NCBI RefSeq assembly: GCF_902859935.1
Contig: NZ_CADIKI010000004.1
Span: 124,001 to 188,000, forward strand
Length of the DNA: 64,000 nucleotides
Direction: 5' to 3'
From: Paraburkholderia fynbosensis
GTDB lineage: Bacteria; Pseudomonadota; Gammaproteobacteria; Burkholderiales; Burkholderiaceae
Below the pieces are notes generated by a model. That model was not told the origin of the DNA. It was given only the letters and a program-made list of their open reading frames with translations, and did not search any database. Made by a program: the position numbers and the translations under genes. How positions within the stretch are numbered: position 1 is the first letter of the stretch; each line of letters begins with the position of its first letter. Shown one piece after another: positions 1-8,421 of the stretch.

Positions 1-1
1 G

Positions 2-1399
2 AACAACCAGCAAGCGCTTGTGACGGCTGCTGCGACCTTCGAGCAGCATTCGGCGTCGCTGTTGCGCTCGGTGGGTCAGTCGCATGCGGATTTGCAAACG
101 GCGTTGGCGTCACGCGACGAACAGCGGCTGTTGGTTTGGAGTGAAACGCTCGGGTCGATGGCGACGAAGTTGAGCGAACAGTGGGAGCAGTCGGGCGCGC
201 AAACCGCGAGCCGTCAGCAGGCAATCTGCGAGGCGCTGGCGCAAACGGCACGCGATATCTCGGCACAAACGCAAGCGCATGCAAGCGAGACGATCGGCGA
301 GATCGACCGCCTTGTACAAGCGGCGGCGGAAGCGCCGAAAGCTGCGGCGAACCTGCAAGCGGAACTGGCCGCGCGGGATCAGGAACGTCTGGCGGCATGG
401 ACCGAAACGCTCGGTTCGATGGCCGCTAAATTGAGCGAACAGTGGGAGCAGTCGGGCGCGCAAACCGCGAGCCGTCAGCAGGCAATCTGCGAAACGCTGG
501 CGCAAACCGCACGCGATATCTCGGCACAAACGCAAGCGCATGCAAGCGAGACGATCGGCGAGATCGACCGCCTTGTACAAGCGGCGGCGGAAGCGCCGAA
601 AGCTGCGGCGAACCTGCAAGCGGAACTGGCCGCGCGGGATCAGGAACGTCTGGCGGCATGGACCGAAACGCTCGGTTCGATGGCCGCTAAATTGAGCGAA
701 CAGTGGGAGCAGTCGGGCGCGCAAACCGCGAGCCGTCAGCAGGCAATCTGCGAGGCGCTGGCGCAAACCGCACGCGATATCTCGGCACAAACGCAAGCGC
801 ATGCAAGCGACACGATCGCCGAGATCGAGCGCCTTGTGCAAGCCGCGTCTGAAGCGCCGAAGGCCGCGGCGGAGGTCGTCGCCGAACTGCGCCAGAAGCT
901 CTCCGACAGCATGGTCCGCGACACCGCGATGCTGCAGGAGCGCAGCCGCTTGCTGCAAACGCTGGAGACGCTGCTCGACGCTGTGAACCACGCGTCCACC
1001 CAGCAACGCACCGCGGTTGACACGCTGGTCGCCACCTCGGCGGATCTGCTGGAGCGCGTCGGCACCCGCTTCACCGATCACGTCGAGCACGAGACCGGCA
1101 AGCTCGGCGCGGTCGCCGCGCAAGTCACAGGCAGCGCGGTCGAAGTGGCGAGCCTCGGCGAAGCGTTCGGCGCGGCCGTGCAGATGTTCGGCGAATCGAA
1201 CGACAAGCTGGCCGCTCACCTGCAACGTATCGAGACCGCGCTGGACAAGTCCCTCGCGCGCAGTGACGAACAACTGGCCTATTACGTCGCGCAGGCGCGT
1301 GAAGTGATCGATTTGAGCGTGATGTCGCAGAAGCAGATCGTCGAAGACCTGCAGCGGATTGCGGGTCAGCGCGCGTCCGCCGGAGCCGACGTCGTATGA
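2..1399 (+). CDS. DUF802-family protein, C-terminal part (5' end outside window)
   Basis: The frame is open to the left edge, so only the C-terminal ~465 residues are visible; the GTG at 20 is probably internal. The visible part is almost entirely Ala/Glu/Gln-rich and predicted helical, with no membrane segment, as expected for a long coiled-coil tail. It holds tandem 87-residue repeats. From family knowledge, DUF802 proteins of Burkholderiales carry membrane helices near the N-terminus and lie next to OmpA-family and DUF2894 genes, exactly as here. The stop overlaps the next start (ATGA), so the two are translationally coupled. A MotA/TolQ-like partner for the MotB-like gene downstream is my inference; the N-terminus needed to test it is missing. 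Confidence 0.75.
   Translation, partial: NNQQALVTAAATFEQHSASLLRSVGQSHADLQTALASRDEQRLLVWSETLGSMATKLSEQWEQSGAQTASRQQAICEALAQTARDISAQTQAHASETIGEIDRLVQAAAEAPKAAANLQAELAARDQERLAAWTETLGSMAAKLSEQWEQSGAQTASRQQAICETLAQTARDISAQTQAHASETIGEIDRLVQAAAEAPKAAANLQAELAARDQERLAAWTETLGSMAAKLSEQWEQSGAQTASRQQAICEALAQTARDISAQTQAHASDTIAEIERLVQAASEAPKAAAEVVAELRQKLSDSMVRDTAMLQERSRLLQTLETLLDAVNHASTQQRTAVDTLVATSADLLERVGTRFTDHVEHETGKLGAVAAQVTGSAVEVASLGEAFGAAVQMFGESNDKLAAHLQRIETALDKSLARSDEQLAYYVAQAREVIDLSVMSQKQIVEDLQRIAGQRASAGADVV
181..810 (+). repeat. Near-identical 261-bp tandem repeats inside the DUF802 gene
   Basis: Units begin at 181, 442 and 703 with a strict 261-bp (87-codon) period. Units 1 and 2 differ at only about three bases (around 231-254). 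Unit 3 matches until about 808 and then diverges. A more diverged partial unit precedes position 181. The period is a multiple of three, so copy-number change would keep the frame and only alter the length of the helical tail. Confidence 0.95.
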
Positions 1400-2043
1400 G
1401 CGAGGAAATCGACGGCGGCGTGGAGCCGGGCGCGCCGATCTGGCCGGTATTCGGCGATTTGATGTCGGTGCTGCTGGGCGCGTTCGTGCTGATCCTGGTG
1501 AGCGTCATCGGCGTGCAGCTCGAGCTCTCCAACAAGCTGGAGCAGGAGGTCAAGCAGCGCCAGGCGGAAACGCAGCGCCGCAAGACGCTTGAGCAGGCGT
1601 TGGCCGGGCCGCTGGCGGCCGGGCGCGTGACGCTCGTCAACGGGCGCATCGGCATCAGCGGCAACGTGCTGTTCGCGCTGAATTCCGATCAGTTGCAGCC
1701 GCAAGGCCGGGATCTGCTGAAGAGCCTCGCCGGACCGCTGTCCGCGTATCTGCAGGCCAACGACGAAACCCTCATGGTGAGCGGCTTTACCGACGACCAG
1801 CGCCTGCGCGAAGGCAATCGCCGTTTCGCGGACAATTGGGAGCTGTCGGCGCAGCGCGCCTTGACGGTGACGCGTGGCTTGATCGACGCAGGCGTGCCGG
1901 CGGCGTCGGTGTTCGCGGCCGCGTTCGGCTCGCAGCAGCCGGTAAGTTCGAATGCGGATGATCAAGGGCGGGCCAAAAACCGTCGCGTGGAAATCGCGCC
2001 GATTCCCCGGCCGTCGACAGCAACGGTGAAGCCCGGTGCATAG
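1396..2043 (+). CDS. MotB-like OmpA-family protein (ion-channel/peptidoglycan-anchor type)
   Basis: 215 residues. One N-terminal membrane helix (about 18-40) is followed by a short charged helix (about 45-65) and an OmpA-like C-terminal domain (about 85-205), whose peptidoglycan-binding type is suggested by the NRRVE motif near the end. The helix start reads FGDLMSVLL with Asp21 placed like the proton-carrying Asp of MotB/ZorB stator proteins (D-L-M-x-x-L). The gene overlaps its neighbours on both sides (4 bp upstream, 8 bp downstream), so it belongs to one operon with DUF802 and DUF2894. The topology is that of an inner-membrane protein reaching to peptidoglycan. A stator-like role is inferred from the motif and gene order. 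Confidence 0.8.
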   Translation: MSEEIDGGVEPGAPIWPVFGDLMSVLLGAFVLILVSVIGVQLELSNKLEQEVKQRQAETQRRKTLEQALAGPLAAGRVTLVNGRIGISGNVLFALNSDQLQPQGRDLLKSLAGPLSAYLQANDETLMVSGFTDDQRLREGNRRFADNWELSAQRALTVTRGLIDAGVPAASVFAAAFGSQQPVSSNADDQGRAKNRRVEIAPIPRPSTATVKPGA

Positions 2044-2770
2044 CGGCGACAGCAACGATAGCAACGAGAGCGGCGTGACAAACACCGCCCGCGCGACGCT
2101 CGACGCGTGGCGTGCGCGCGGTGCGGATCGTCTGGACCCCGTGCGCTTTCATTTCATCGCGGCGCTGGAACGTCGCGCCGCCGCTCATGGCGGCGAGGCG
2201 CGGCGCATGCTCGACGAGAGGCTGTCAGGATTGCTCGATGCGTATGCCGCGGATCTCGAACGCGCGACGGCCGCGGCCGCATCCGCAGCCGCAGCCGCAG
2301 CCGCCGAAGCCGAAGCCAAAGCCGAAGCCGAAGCCCAAGCCGAAGCCGAAGCCGCCGCCGCCACTGCGCCGGTCTCGACTTCACGCGAGCGCGCCCAGGA
2401 AACGCTGGCGGATCTGATCGGCCACATCGCCCGTCATGTGCAAGCCGAGCGCGCGGACGCCGCTTCGTATCCGGAGTTGCCGGCGCTCGATTACTTCCGG
2501 GACGTCTGGTCCAAAGTCCGCGCCGAGAAACAGATGCGCCAGTCGCTGGCGCAAGTGCCCGGCAACGCCGGCCCGCTCAACTCGAGCAGCCTCGTGCACC
2601 GTTCGCTTTCGTTGATGCGCGAGTTGTCGCCGGGATATCTGAAGCAGTTCTTGTCGTACGTCGATACGTTGGCGTGGATGGAGCAGCTAAACGGCGGCGG
2701 CGCGCCAGTGGGTAAAGAAGCGCCGCGCGCCGGAAGCGGCGGCAAAGGCGCGCGCGGTAAAGCACGCTAA
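2036..2770 (+). CDS. DUF2894 domain protein
   Basis: 244 residues from a GTG start that overlaps the upstream gene by 8 bp; a second GTG at 2074 is an alternative. The N-terminal helical part (12-75) is followed by an Ala/Glu/Lys low-complexity linker (about 78-110) encoded by hexamer-like repeats, then a conserved C-terminal region (about 145-225). There is no signal peptide or membrane segment, so it should be cytoplasmic. The family usually ends the DUF802/OmpA operon in Burkholderiales and has no assigned function. It may be a cytoplasmic partner of the membrane pair, but nothing in the sequence proves this. Confidence 0.75.
   Translation: MHSGDSNDSNESGVTNTARATLDAWRARGADRLDPVRFHFIAALERRAAAHGGEARRMLDERLSGLLDAYAADLERATAAAASAAAAAAAEAEAKAEAEAQAEAEAAAATAPVSTSRERAQETLADLIGHIARHVQAERADAASYPELPALDYFRDVWSKVRAEKQMRQSLAQVPGNAGPLNSSSLVHRSLSLMRELSPGYLKQFLSYVDTLAWMEQLNGGGAPVGKEAPRAGSGGKGARGKAR
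2270..2366 (+). repeat. Simple-sequence GCC/GCCGAA tract in the DUF2894 gene
   Basis: Runs of GCAGCC and GCCGAA hexamers encode an Ala/Glu-rich linker. Hexamer slippage here would lengthen or shorten the linker without breaking the frame. Confidence 0.85.
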
Positions 2771-2784
2771 CGATGCGAGAGCGT

Positions 2785-3087
2785 TCAGTCCAAGTCGAAC
2801 ACGTCGAAAATCGAGCGTTTCTTTTTATATCCCCGATCTCCGGTTCGGTGATCGTCGTAGCCGCGCTGGCGGTCGCTCTCGTACGCAGACTCCCGATCGC
2901 GCTGGCTCTCGCGCCCGGCGCGCGCGGCCGAGGGCGTCTCGATCTGCCCGGCCGCGTCCTGCGCAATCAGTTTGTCGAGTTCGCCACGATCGAGCCAGAC
3001 GCCACGGCATACCGGGCAGTAGTCGATCTCGATCGAGCGGCGCTCGGTCATCAGCAGGTCGGTCGTCTTGCACACAGGGCATTTCAT
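2785..3087 (-). CDS. Small zf-TFIIB-type zinc-ribbon protein
   Basis: 100 residues. Two CPxC knuckles (Cys3/Cys6 and Cys24/Cys27) with the following GVWLDRGEL segment match the bacterial zf-TFIIB zinc-ribbon family. The C-terminal half is very rich in Arg, Asp, Ser and Tyr and ends in KKKRSIFDVFDLD, so it is probably disordered with a terminal short helix. A GGAG ribosome site lies 8 bases before the ATG. The gene converges with the DUF2894 gene. The function of the family is unknown. Confidence 0.85.
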   Translation of the reverse strand: MKCPVCKTTDLLMTERRSIEIDYCPVCRGVWLDRGELDKLIAQDAAGQIETPSAARAGRESQRDRESAYESDRQRGYDDHRTGDRGYKKKRSIFDVFDLD

Positions 3088-3133
3088 GGTGTCACTCCTC
3101 GACTTGAAAGTATCCTCACTTCGAACGTTCAGC

Positions 3134-3167
3134 CCGGCTAGCCACCGCGACGGGACCCGCTAGCCGG
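3134..3167 (-). terminator. Hairpin downstream of the TerC gene
   Basis: A 9-bp perfect inverted repeat, CCGGCTAGC with GCTAGCCGG, spaced by 16 bases, between the TerC stop and the zinc-ribbon gene. There is no clear T-run, so the terminator role is only likely. Confidence 0.45.
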
Positions 3168-3223
3168 CACTGCCTGAACCCACTTTCCTCAACCGCGGTT
3201 CATACGGGGCCGCATACCGGCGC

Positions 3224-3976
3224 TCACTGCGCGACGCCGGCCGCACGCTTCGCTTTCGCGCGCCGCACGAGCATGTTCATGGCCTCGACGAACGCGGAGA
3301 ACGCCATGGCCGCGTAGATGTAAGCCTTCGGCACGTGCGAGCCGAAACCTTCGGCGATCAGCGTCATGCCGATCACGAGCAGGAAGCTCAGCGCAAGCAT
3401 CACGACGGTCGGATTGCGCTCGATGAAGCGAGACAACGGGCGCGCGGCGAACAGCATCACCATGACCGCGGCGATCACCGCGACGAACATGATCGGCATA
3501 TGCTCGGTCATCCCGACCGCGGTGATGATGCTGTCGACCGAGAACACCATGTCGAGCAGGATGATCTGGCCGATCGCGGCCGCCATCGTCAACTGGACGG
3601 TGCTGCTCGCTTTGTCGCTGACTTCGTCGGCGTGGGTCACGTGATGGCGGATTTCGCTGGTCGCCTTCCAGACGAGGAACAGGCCGCCGCCGAGCAGAAT
3701 CAGATCGCGCCACGAGAAACCGTGACCGAAAAGCGTCAACGCGGTTTCGGTCAGTTGCGCGATCCACGCGACCGTGCCGAGCAGCGCGAGCCGCATCACG
3801 AGCGCGAGCAGGATGCCGATGCGTTGCGTGCGCGCGCGTTGTGCTTGGGGCAGCTTGTTACTGAGGATCGAGATGAAGATCAGGTTGTCGATGCCGAGCA
3901 CGATTTCCATGACGACCAGCGTCAGCAGCGCGGCCCATGCGGCAGGGTCGCAAACGAGTACGAGCAGAGAGTCCAT
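3224..3976 (-). CDS. TerC-family integral membrane protein (YgdQ/YjbE-like)
   Basis: 250 residues with about seven hydrophobic helices. Acidic family motifs lie within membrane helices: MEIVLGIDN near residue 23 and DMVFSVDSI near the middle, the two conserved E/D-x-x-x-x-x-D signatures of TerC proteins. Family members are linked to export or handling of metal ions such as manganese and to tellurite resistance. The start is the ATG at 3976; no strong ribosome site is visible. It is divergent from a LysR regulator 122 bp away, which might control it. A TerB-like gene lies nearby at 5029. Confidence 0.88.
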   Translation of the reverse strand: MDSLLVLVCDPAAWAALLTLVVMEIVLGIDNLIFISILSNKLPQAQRARTQRIGILLALVMRLALLGTVAWIAQLTETALTLFGHGFSWRDLILLGGGLFLVWKATSEIRHHVTHADEVSDKASSTVQLTMAAAIGQIILLDMVFSVDSIITAVGMTEHMPIMFVAVIAAVMVMLFAARPLSRFIERNPTVVMLALSFLLVIGMTLIAEGFGSHVPKAYIYAAMAFSAFVEAMNMLVRRAKAKRAAGVAQ

Positions 3977-4098
3977 GGGGCGGTGACAGAAAATCGATGC
4001 GACGGCGGTCGCGGAACCGCCATCATGGTCGCCTTCAGGATTCGAATAAATCAGTGATAAGCTGAGCGATATATCGATTATTTCGAAGTGTCCAAAGC

Positions 4099-4980
4099 AT
4101 GCTCAATTACCGTCACCTGTACTATTTCTGGATCGTCGTGAAAGAGGGCGGCTTCGCCCGCGCGGCCGAGCGGCTCGATATGGCCGTCCAGACGATCAGC
4201 GCGCAGGTGCGCGAGCTGGAGAAATCGATCGGGCGACAGTTGCTCAAACCGGCGGGGCGCGGCGTCACGATGACCGAAGCCGGCGAGGCGGCGTTCGGCC
4301 GCGCGGAGCAGATTTTTCAGCTCGGCGAGGCGCTGCTCGACGAGATGCGCGATACGGGCGGAGAGGGTGTCGCGCGGCTCGCCGTCGGCTTGTCAGACGG
4401 CATTTCGAAGCTCGCCGCGCACGCGCTGCTGGCGCCCGTGCTCGGCACGCCGTCGCTGCGGCTGCTGTGTCACGAGGGAGAGCATGCGCACCTGTTGTCG
4501 GAACTCGCGCTGCATCGGCTCGATCTCGTGCTCGCATGCCAGCCGGCGCCGCACAACACCGACCTGCGCGTGCTCAGTCAGCGCCTCGTGGGCTCGCCGG
4601 TGGATTGGTACGGGCCCGCGGAGATTGTCCGTAAGTCCGCACGGGCCGGTTTTCCGAAGTGTCTCGCGGAATTGCCCGTACTTTTGCCGACCGCCCACGG
4701 CGCGTTGCGGGCGCGGCTCGACAGGTGGTTCGACAGCGAAGGCATCCGGCCGCGCATCGTCGGCGAATTCGAGGACAGCGCGCTGATGGCGGTGTTCGCC
4801 GCGCGCGGGCTCGGCGTATTTCCGCTCGCGGAACTCGGGGCGGAAGATCTGTCATTGCTGCGTGGTTTGCGTTGGCTCGGTCGCTCCGACGGTGTGATCG
4901 AGGAGATTCACGCGATTCGTTCGAGGCGCGGGCAGCACCATGCGCTCGCCTCCCAGGTGTTGGCCGCCGCGCGGTCGTAA
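4099..4980 (+). CDS. LysR-family regulator, NhaR-like
   Basis: 293 residues. The N-terminal winged HTH (1-60) begins [18 protein letters not shown], the form typical of NhaR-type regulators rather than most LysR proteins. The co-inducer-binding domain spans about 90-290. NhaR responds to sodium or pH in enterobacteria; the ligand here is unknown. Its start is 122 bp from the divergent TerC gene, and the shared intergenic region contains the palindrome CGATATATCG (4067-4076), a possible operator. Control of the TerC gene is inferred from arrangement only. Confidence 0.85.
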   Translation: MLNYRHLYYFWIVVKEGGFARAAERLDMAVQTISAQVRELEKSIGRQLLKPAGRGVTMTEAGEAAFGRAEQIFQLGEALLDEMRDTGGEGVARLAVGLSDGISKLAAHALLAPVLGTPSLRLLCHEGEHAHLLSELALHRLDLVLACQPAPHNTDLRVLSQRLVGSPVDWYGPAEIVRKSARAGFPKCLAELPVLLPTAHGALRARLDRWFDSEGIRPRIVGEFEDSALMAVFAARGLGVFPLAELGAEDLSLLRGLRWLGRSDGVIEEIHAIRSRRGQHHALASQVLAAARS

Positions 4981-5028
4981 CCGCACGACGCGCTTCACCA
5001 GGCACGGCGACGCGCCGTCCGTGTTGGC

Positions 5029-5424
5029 TTAGTGGCGCGTTTTCGGCGCCCAAGCGTTGAACACCGCGGCGAGCAACGCGATCTCGCCGTCGGCCAGGTG
5101 GTCGTCCGCGATCGCCACGGCCATACAAAGGCGCATGACCTTGCGACGCAGCGTCGGGTCGTCGATTTCGTCGATCAGCATGGAGAGCAGGGCCGTGTCG
5201 GGATGGTCCACGGCCAGTTCGGGCGACATGTGCGTCACCGAGCGGTCCTCACACAGCGTCTGCACGATCTGCGCGAATTGCGCCGGTGCGAGACCGAGTT
5301 CGCCTGCGATGCCCAATCTTTCGAGCGCGTGTTCCTCGGAGCTGCATACGTGGCCGTCGGAAGTCAGCGCGAGCGCCACGATGCGTGCAGCGGCTTGGGG
5401 ACTGTTGCGCGGATAGGTTCGCAT
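5029..5424 (-). CDS. TerB-family protein
   Basis: 131 residues. I chose the ATG at 5424 because AAAGGAA sits about 8 bases upstream; the open frame continues to 5616 but that extension translates the ribosome site and non-coding DNA. The helical, acidic protein has the TerB-like pattern: LALTSDGHV near the start and VAIADDHLADGEIALL near the end, which are the paired acidic helices of the TerB/DjlA-N fold. TerB domains bind metals and are tied to tellurite and stress resistance. It stands alone, in reverse orientation between the LysR gene and a porin. Confidence 0.8.
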   Translation of the reverse strand: MRTYPRNSPQAAARIVALALTSDGHVCSSEEHALERLGIAGELGLAPAQFAQIVQTLCEDRSVTHMSPELAVDHPDTALLSMLIDEIDDPTLRRKVMRLCMAVAIADDHLADGEIALLAAVFNAWAPKTRH

Positions 5425-5527
5425 GATGGGTTCCTTTCGCGGAGATCGTCCGCAGTGGTAAGGAGCCTCAGTCTGCGTCAGGGCGCATATCGAATAAACC
5501 TGCAAATCAGGGACCAAAGCTTCGGAA

Positions 5528-5572
5528 AAAACGAAGTAAGAAAGGCAGCGCGCACTAAACAGAGGCGCTGCC
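5528..5572 (-). terminator. Rho-independent terminator of the porin gene
   Basis: Read on the minus strand, an 8-bp stem (GGCAGCGC with GCGCTGCC, 5565-5572 and 5544-5551) is followed by a T-rich stretch with a run of six Ts. It lies about 70 bp after the porin stop. Confidence 0.7.
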
Positions 5573-5638
5573 CGGACCGGCCGCATGCCTGACAGACGCC
5601 AGGCATACGTTTTCACAGGCTGTGTGCCAAAGCGCCGC

Positions 5639-6799
5639 TCAGAACGCGTGACGCATGCCCACCGTGACGGCCACTTGCGTGTTCGTCGAAGATGGCGAGA
5701 GCGTATTGATCATCGCATGCGACAGTACCGAATCCGCCGGCGCACCATGCACGTTCTGATACACGCCTTCGACATAGAAGTCCGTGCGCTTGCTGAGCGC
5801 GTAATCGGTTTGCAGCATGGCCGTATTCCAGCCCGGCGACGAACCGTTGTACGCGCCGTGGGTGAAGGTGTACGAACTCGACACGCTCAACGCCGGCGTG
5901 AGCGCGTACTTCGCGTTCACTTCGTAGTTGTCGAGGCGCAGCGAACCGGCGAGCGTGCCCGCCGTGCTGTCGGCCGCGCCAAGGTAGCTGCCCGTGCCGA
6001 ACGAGAATACGCCCGACGCGTTGTCGATCTGCGTATGGCTCCAGAGCAGCCCGACGGTGGCCGGTCCGAACGTATAGTTGCCGCCGAGTGACCAGATGCG
6101 CTGGCGTTGCGCGAGGAAGTTCGCGCTGGCGTCGCTCGAGGTGACCGCGCCGGCACCGTTGCCGGCGTTGTTCAGTTGCAGGTAGCCGGCGGCGAGATAC
6201 AGCGGGCCTTGCGCATACGACAGGCCGAAGCCATACGAGCGGTTGTTCGCGAAGTCGCCGGCCTTGTTGCTGAACGAGTACATCGTTTCGAACGTGACGC
6301 CGTGATAGACCGGGCTCGCGTACTTGACCGAGTTGTTGATGACGACCGAGTTCGCCGCGAGGTTGTCGTTCTCGAACGGATGGGCGGCAATGCTGCCGCC
6401 CCACGTGTTGAACGAGGCCGAGACCGGGCCGACGAGATCGTTCATCACGTCGAATTGGCGGCCGAACGTCAGCGTGCCGTACGGATCGCTTTGCAGGCCG
6501 ACCCACGCCTGGGAACCGAACGCGCTACCCGAGAAAGCCTGCGCGCCGTTGTTCAGCACGAAGCCCTGTTCCAGTTTGAAGATTGCGTGCAAGCCGGCAC
6601 CCAGGTCTTCCGAGCCCTTCAGGCCGAACACCGTGTTCTGCGTCGAACTGCTGCCCAATTGCCAGTTGCTGTGGCCGAGCTGATTGTTGGTGTACACCAG
6701 TCCGGCGTCGATGAGACCGTACAGGGTCACGCTGCTTTGCGCATGCGCGGACATCGTAAATGCGCCGCACAGCGCGGCCGCGAGCAAAGACTTTTTCAT
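5639..6799 (-). CDS. Gram-negative outer-membrane porin (Burkholderia type)
   Basis: 386 residues. A Sec signal peptide (1-20, ending SAHA) is followed by SSVTLYGLIDAGLVYTNN, the standard start of Burkholderiales general porins. The last residues are MRHAF; a terminal Phe is the usual beta-barrel assembly signal. Alternating aromatic beta strands run throughout, giving a 16-stranded trimeric porin by family. It is a single-gene unit with its own terminator; a long, AT-richer upstream region may carry regulation. Confidence 0.95.
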   Translation of the reverse strand: MKKSLLAAALCGAFTMSAHAQSSVTLYGLIDAGLVYTNNQLGHSNWQLGSSSTQNTVFGLKGSEDLGAGLHAIFKLEQGFVLNNGAQAFSGSAFGSQAWVGLQSDPYGTLTFGRQFDVMNDLVGPVSASFNTWGGSIAAHPFENDNLAANSVVINNSVKYASPVYHGVTFETMYSFSNKAGDFANNRSYGFGLSYAQGPLYLAAGYLQLNNAGNGAGAVTSSDASANFLAQRQRIWSLGGNYTFGPATVGLLWSHTQIDNASGVFSFGTGSYLGAADSTAGTLAGSLRLDNYEVNAKYALTPALSVSSSYTFTHGAYNGSSPGWNTAMLQTDYALSKRTDFYVEGVYQNVHGAPADSVLSHAMINTLSPSSTNTQVAVTVGMRHAF

Positions 6800-7719
6800 A
6801 CTTGTTGGCTCCGTAATAAGCAGTGCTAGAGGGAATTGGTTGCTTTATTCACCGACGCGCGCCCCGACCGCGCGTGCCATGCGTCTACTTCTCGTCGTTG
6901 CGAGAATCGCCGAAACTCAGGTGATTGAATGGATGTTTATTGCGCGCAACAACGCCATTGCAATGGCGTTGCAAGCGTGCAAGCCGGTCGACTGCATGAT
7001 TTCCCGATGAGCGGAATGGGCGCGTCCAAGTCGGAGCGGGAATAACGTCGCTCCAATCATATGGCGTGGAAAATAATCGGGGTGTTGAAAAAATAAAGCC
7101 GTGTGGCTTCAGAAGAACAATGAGGGGGCGAAGCTTACCGTTTTCCGGCGCACGGCGGGAGTGACGACGTGTGATTCACGCGACAGAATGTGCGATATAG
7201 AAGCATTTTGTTATTGGCTTCGATACCGTCCGGCATGCGGGTTCGAAAGGCGGCATGGCGGTGCATTGGCTTGAATGACGATTTATTTCAATGAAATTAA
7301 AAGGAAAGGCCAATGTAATAAGTGCGCAATTGGTGTTTGATCGATGAGGAAAATGATCGCGTGCAGCGACGCAACAGAACTTCGCACGGGGAGCGTGCAA
7401 ATGCGTTGTTTTGCACGATCACCTGGCTCCGGGCCTGGCATGACATTCGAGGTCACACCGGTCGGTGCGGCATGGTTCGGCGGGATCGGGCTCGATCTCG
7501 GCGCACACCGGCCGGGTCGTGCAGATCACGCCGCATGGCTGAGTGGGATCGCGGAAATAGTTGGGGCCGACGCCGGAGTCTATGGAACGCGCGGCGCAGG
7601 AGGGAAGGAGCGGGAGCGGCAACGCGCTTCGCAGTAGCCGTTCTGCAGGCGGCACACAAGGCTCGTGCCGTCATGAATACATGGCATATTGGCAGAACCC
7701 GCCATCTTTGGAGCCTGCC
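6800..7719. other. Intergenic region upstream of porin and HAD genes
   Basis: About 920 bp with no supported gene. It must hold the porin promoter at its left end. Positions 7060-7340 are richer in A and T than the flanks. A perfect 22-bp palindrome lies at 6950-6971. An open frame at 7344-7637 has no family features and I do not call it. Confidence 0.6.
6950..6971. repeat. Perfect 22-bp palindrome upstream of the porin gene
   Basis: CAACGCCATTG is followed directly by its reverse complement. It lies about 150 bp upstream of the porin start. It could be a binding site for a dimeric regulator or a small cruciform; nothing else identifies it. Confidence 0.6.
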
Positions 7720-8394
7720 ATGCGAATCCAGACATCCTTTCTTTTCGATCTCGACGGCACACTCGTCGACAGCGTCTACCAGCACGTGCTGGCCTGGAAA
7801 GAAGCGCTGGACAGCGAAGGCATCCCGCTGTCGGTATGGCGGATTCATCGCAAGATCGGCATGAGCGGCGGCTTGTTCACCAATCAGCTGTTGCGTGAGA
7901 CGCATGGCGAAATCAGCGCCGAGCGCGGCGAGCGGCTGCGTCATGCGCACGCGGCGGCCTATCAGCGACTGCGTGCGCAGGTTTGCCCGCTGCCGGGCGC
8001 GCGCGAGTTACTCGATGCGCTGACGCAGGCCGGCACGCCGTGGGCGGTGGCGACCAGCGGCCGGATGGAGACCGCCGCGCTCAATCTGGAGGCGCTCGGC
8101 ATCGACCCGGCCAAGGCCGTCGTCGTGACGCGCGACGACGTCAAATACGCCAAACCCGACCCGGACCTGTTCATCGCGGCCGCAGAGCGCCTGGGCGTGT
8201 CGATCGAGCATACGGTGGTGGTCGGCGACAGCATCTGGGACATGCTCGCCGCGCGGCGCTGCCGGTCGCTCGGGGTCGGCTTGCTGTCGGGCGGATACGG
8301 CACAGAAGAACTCGAACGCGCGGGCGCGCTGCGGGTCTACGACGACCCCGCCGATTTGCTGGAACATCTGGACGAAGTCGCATCGCGGCCATGA
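7720..8394 (+). CDS. HAD-superfamily phosphatase (phosphoglycolate-phosphatase-like)
   Basis: 224 residues from the ATG at 7720, which has TTTGGAG just upstream. HAD motif I is FDLDGTLVDS (residues 9-18), motif II is VATSG, the motif III region carries KYAKPDPDLF and motif IV is VVGDSIWDM. The helical cap between about 20 and 90 is the C1 type seen in small-metabolite phosphatases and beta-phosphoglucomutases. The substrate cannot be read from sequence. The gene ends 28 bp before a convergent gene. Confidence 0.88.
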   Translation: MRIQTSFLFDLDGTLVDSVYQHVLAWKEALDSEGIPLSVWRIHRKIGMSGGLFTNQLLRETHGEISAERGERLRHAHAAAYQRLRAQVCPLPGARELLDALTQAGTPWAVATSGRMETAALNLEALGIDPAKAVVVTRDDVKYAKPDPDLFIAAAERLGVSIEHTVVVGDSIWDMLAARRCRSLGVGLLSGGYGTEELERAGALRVYDDPADLLEHLDEVASRP

Positions 8395-8421
8395 CGCAAC
8401 GGCATGAAGGCGCTCGCCGCT

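Noticed and set aside
181..810. CRISPR-like array
   Set aside because: The 261-bp units are contiguous coding repeats with no spacers.
110..1273. Antisense repeated open frame opposite DUF802
   Set aside because: It repeats only because the DNA repeats with a period divisible by three. No ribosome site, Arg/Leu-rich shadow composition.
5425..5616. N-terminal extension of the TerB-like protein
   Set aside because: It would translate through the ribosome site AAAGGAA and has no TerB similarity; the ATG at 5424 is the natural start.
7344..7637. Open frame of 97 codons upstream of the HAD gene
   Set aside because: No family features and no ribosome site; composition unlike its neighbours.
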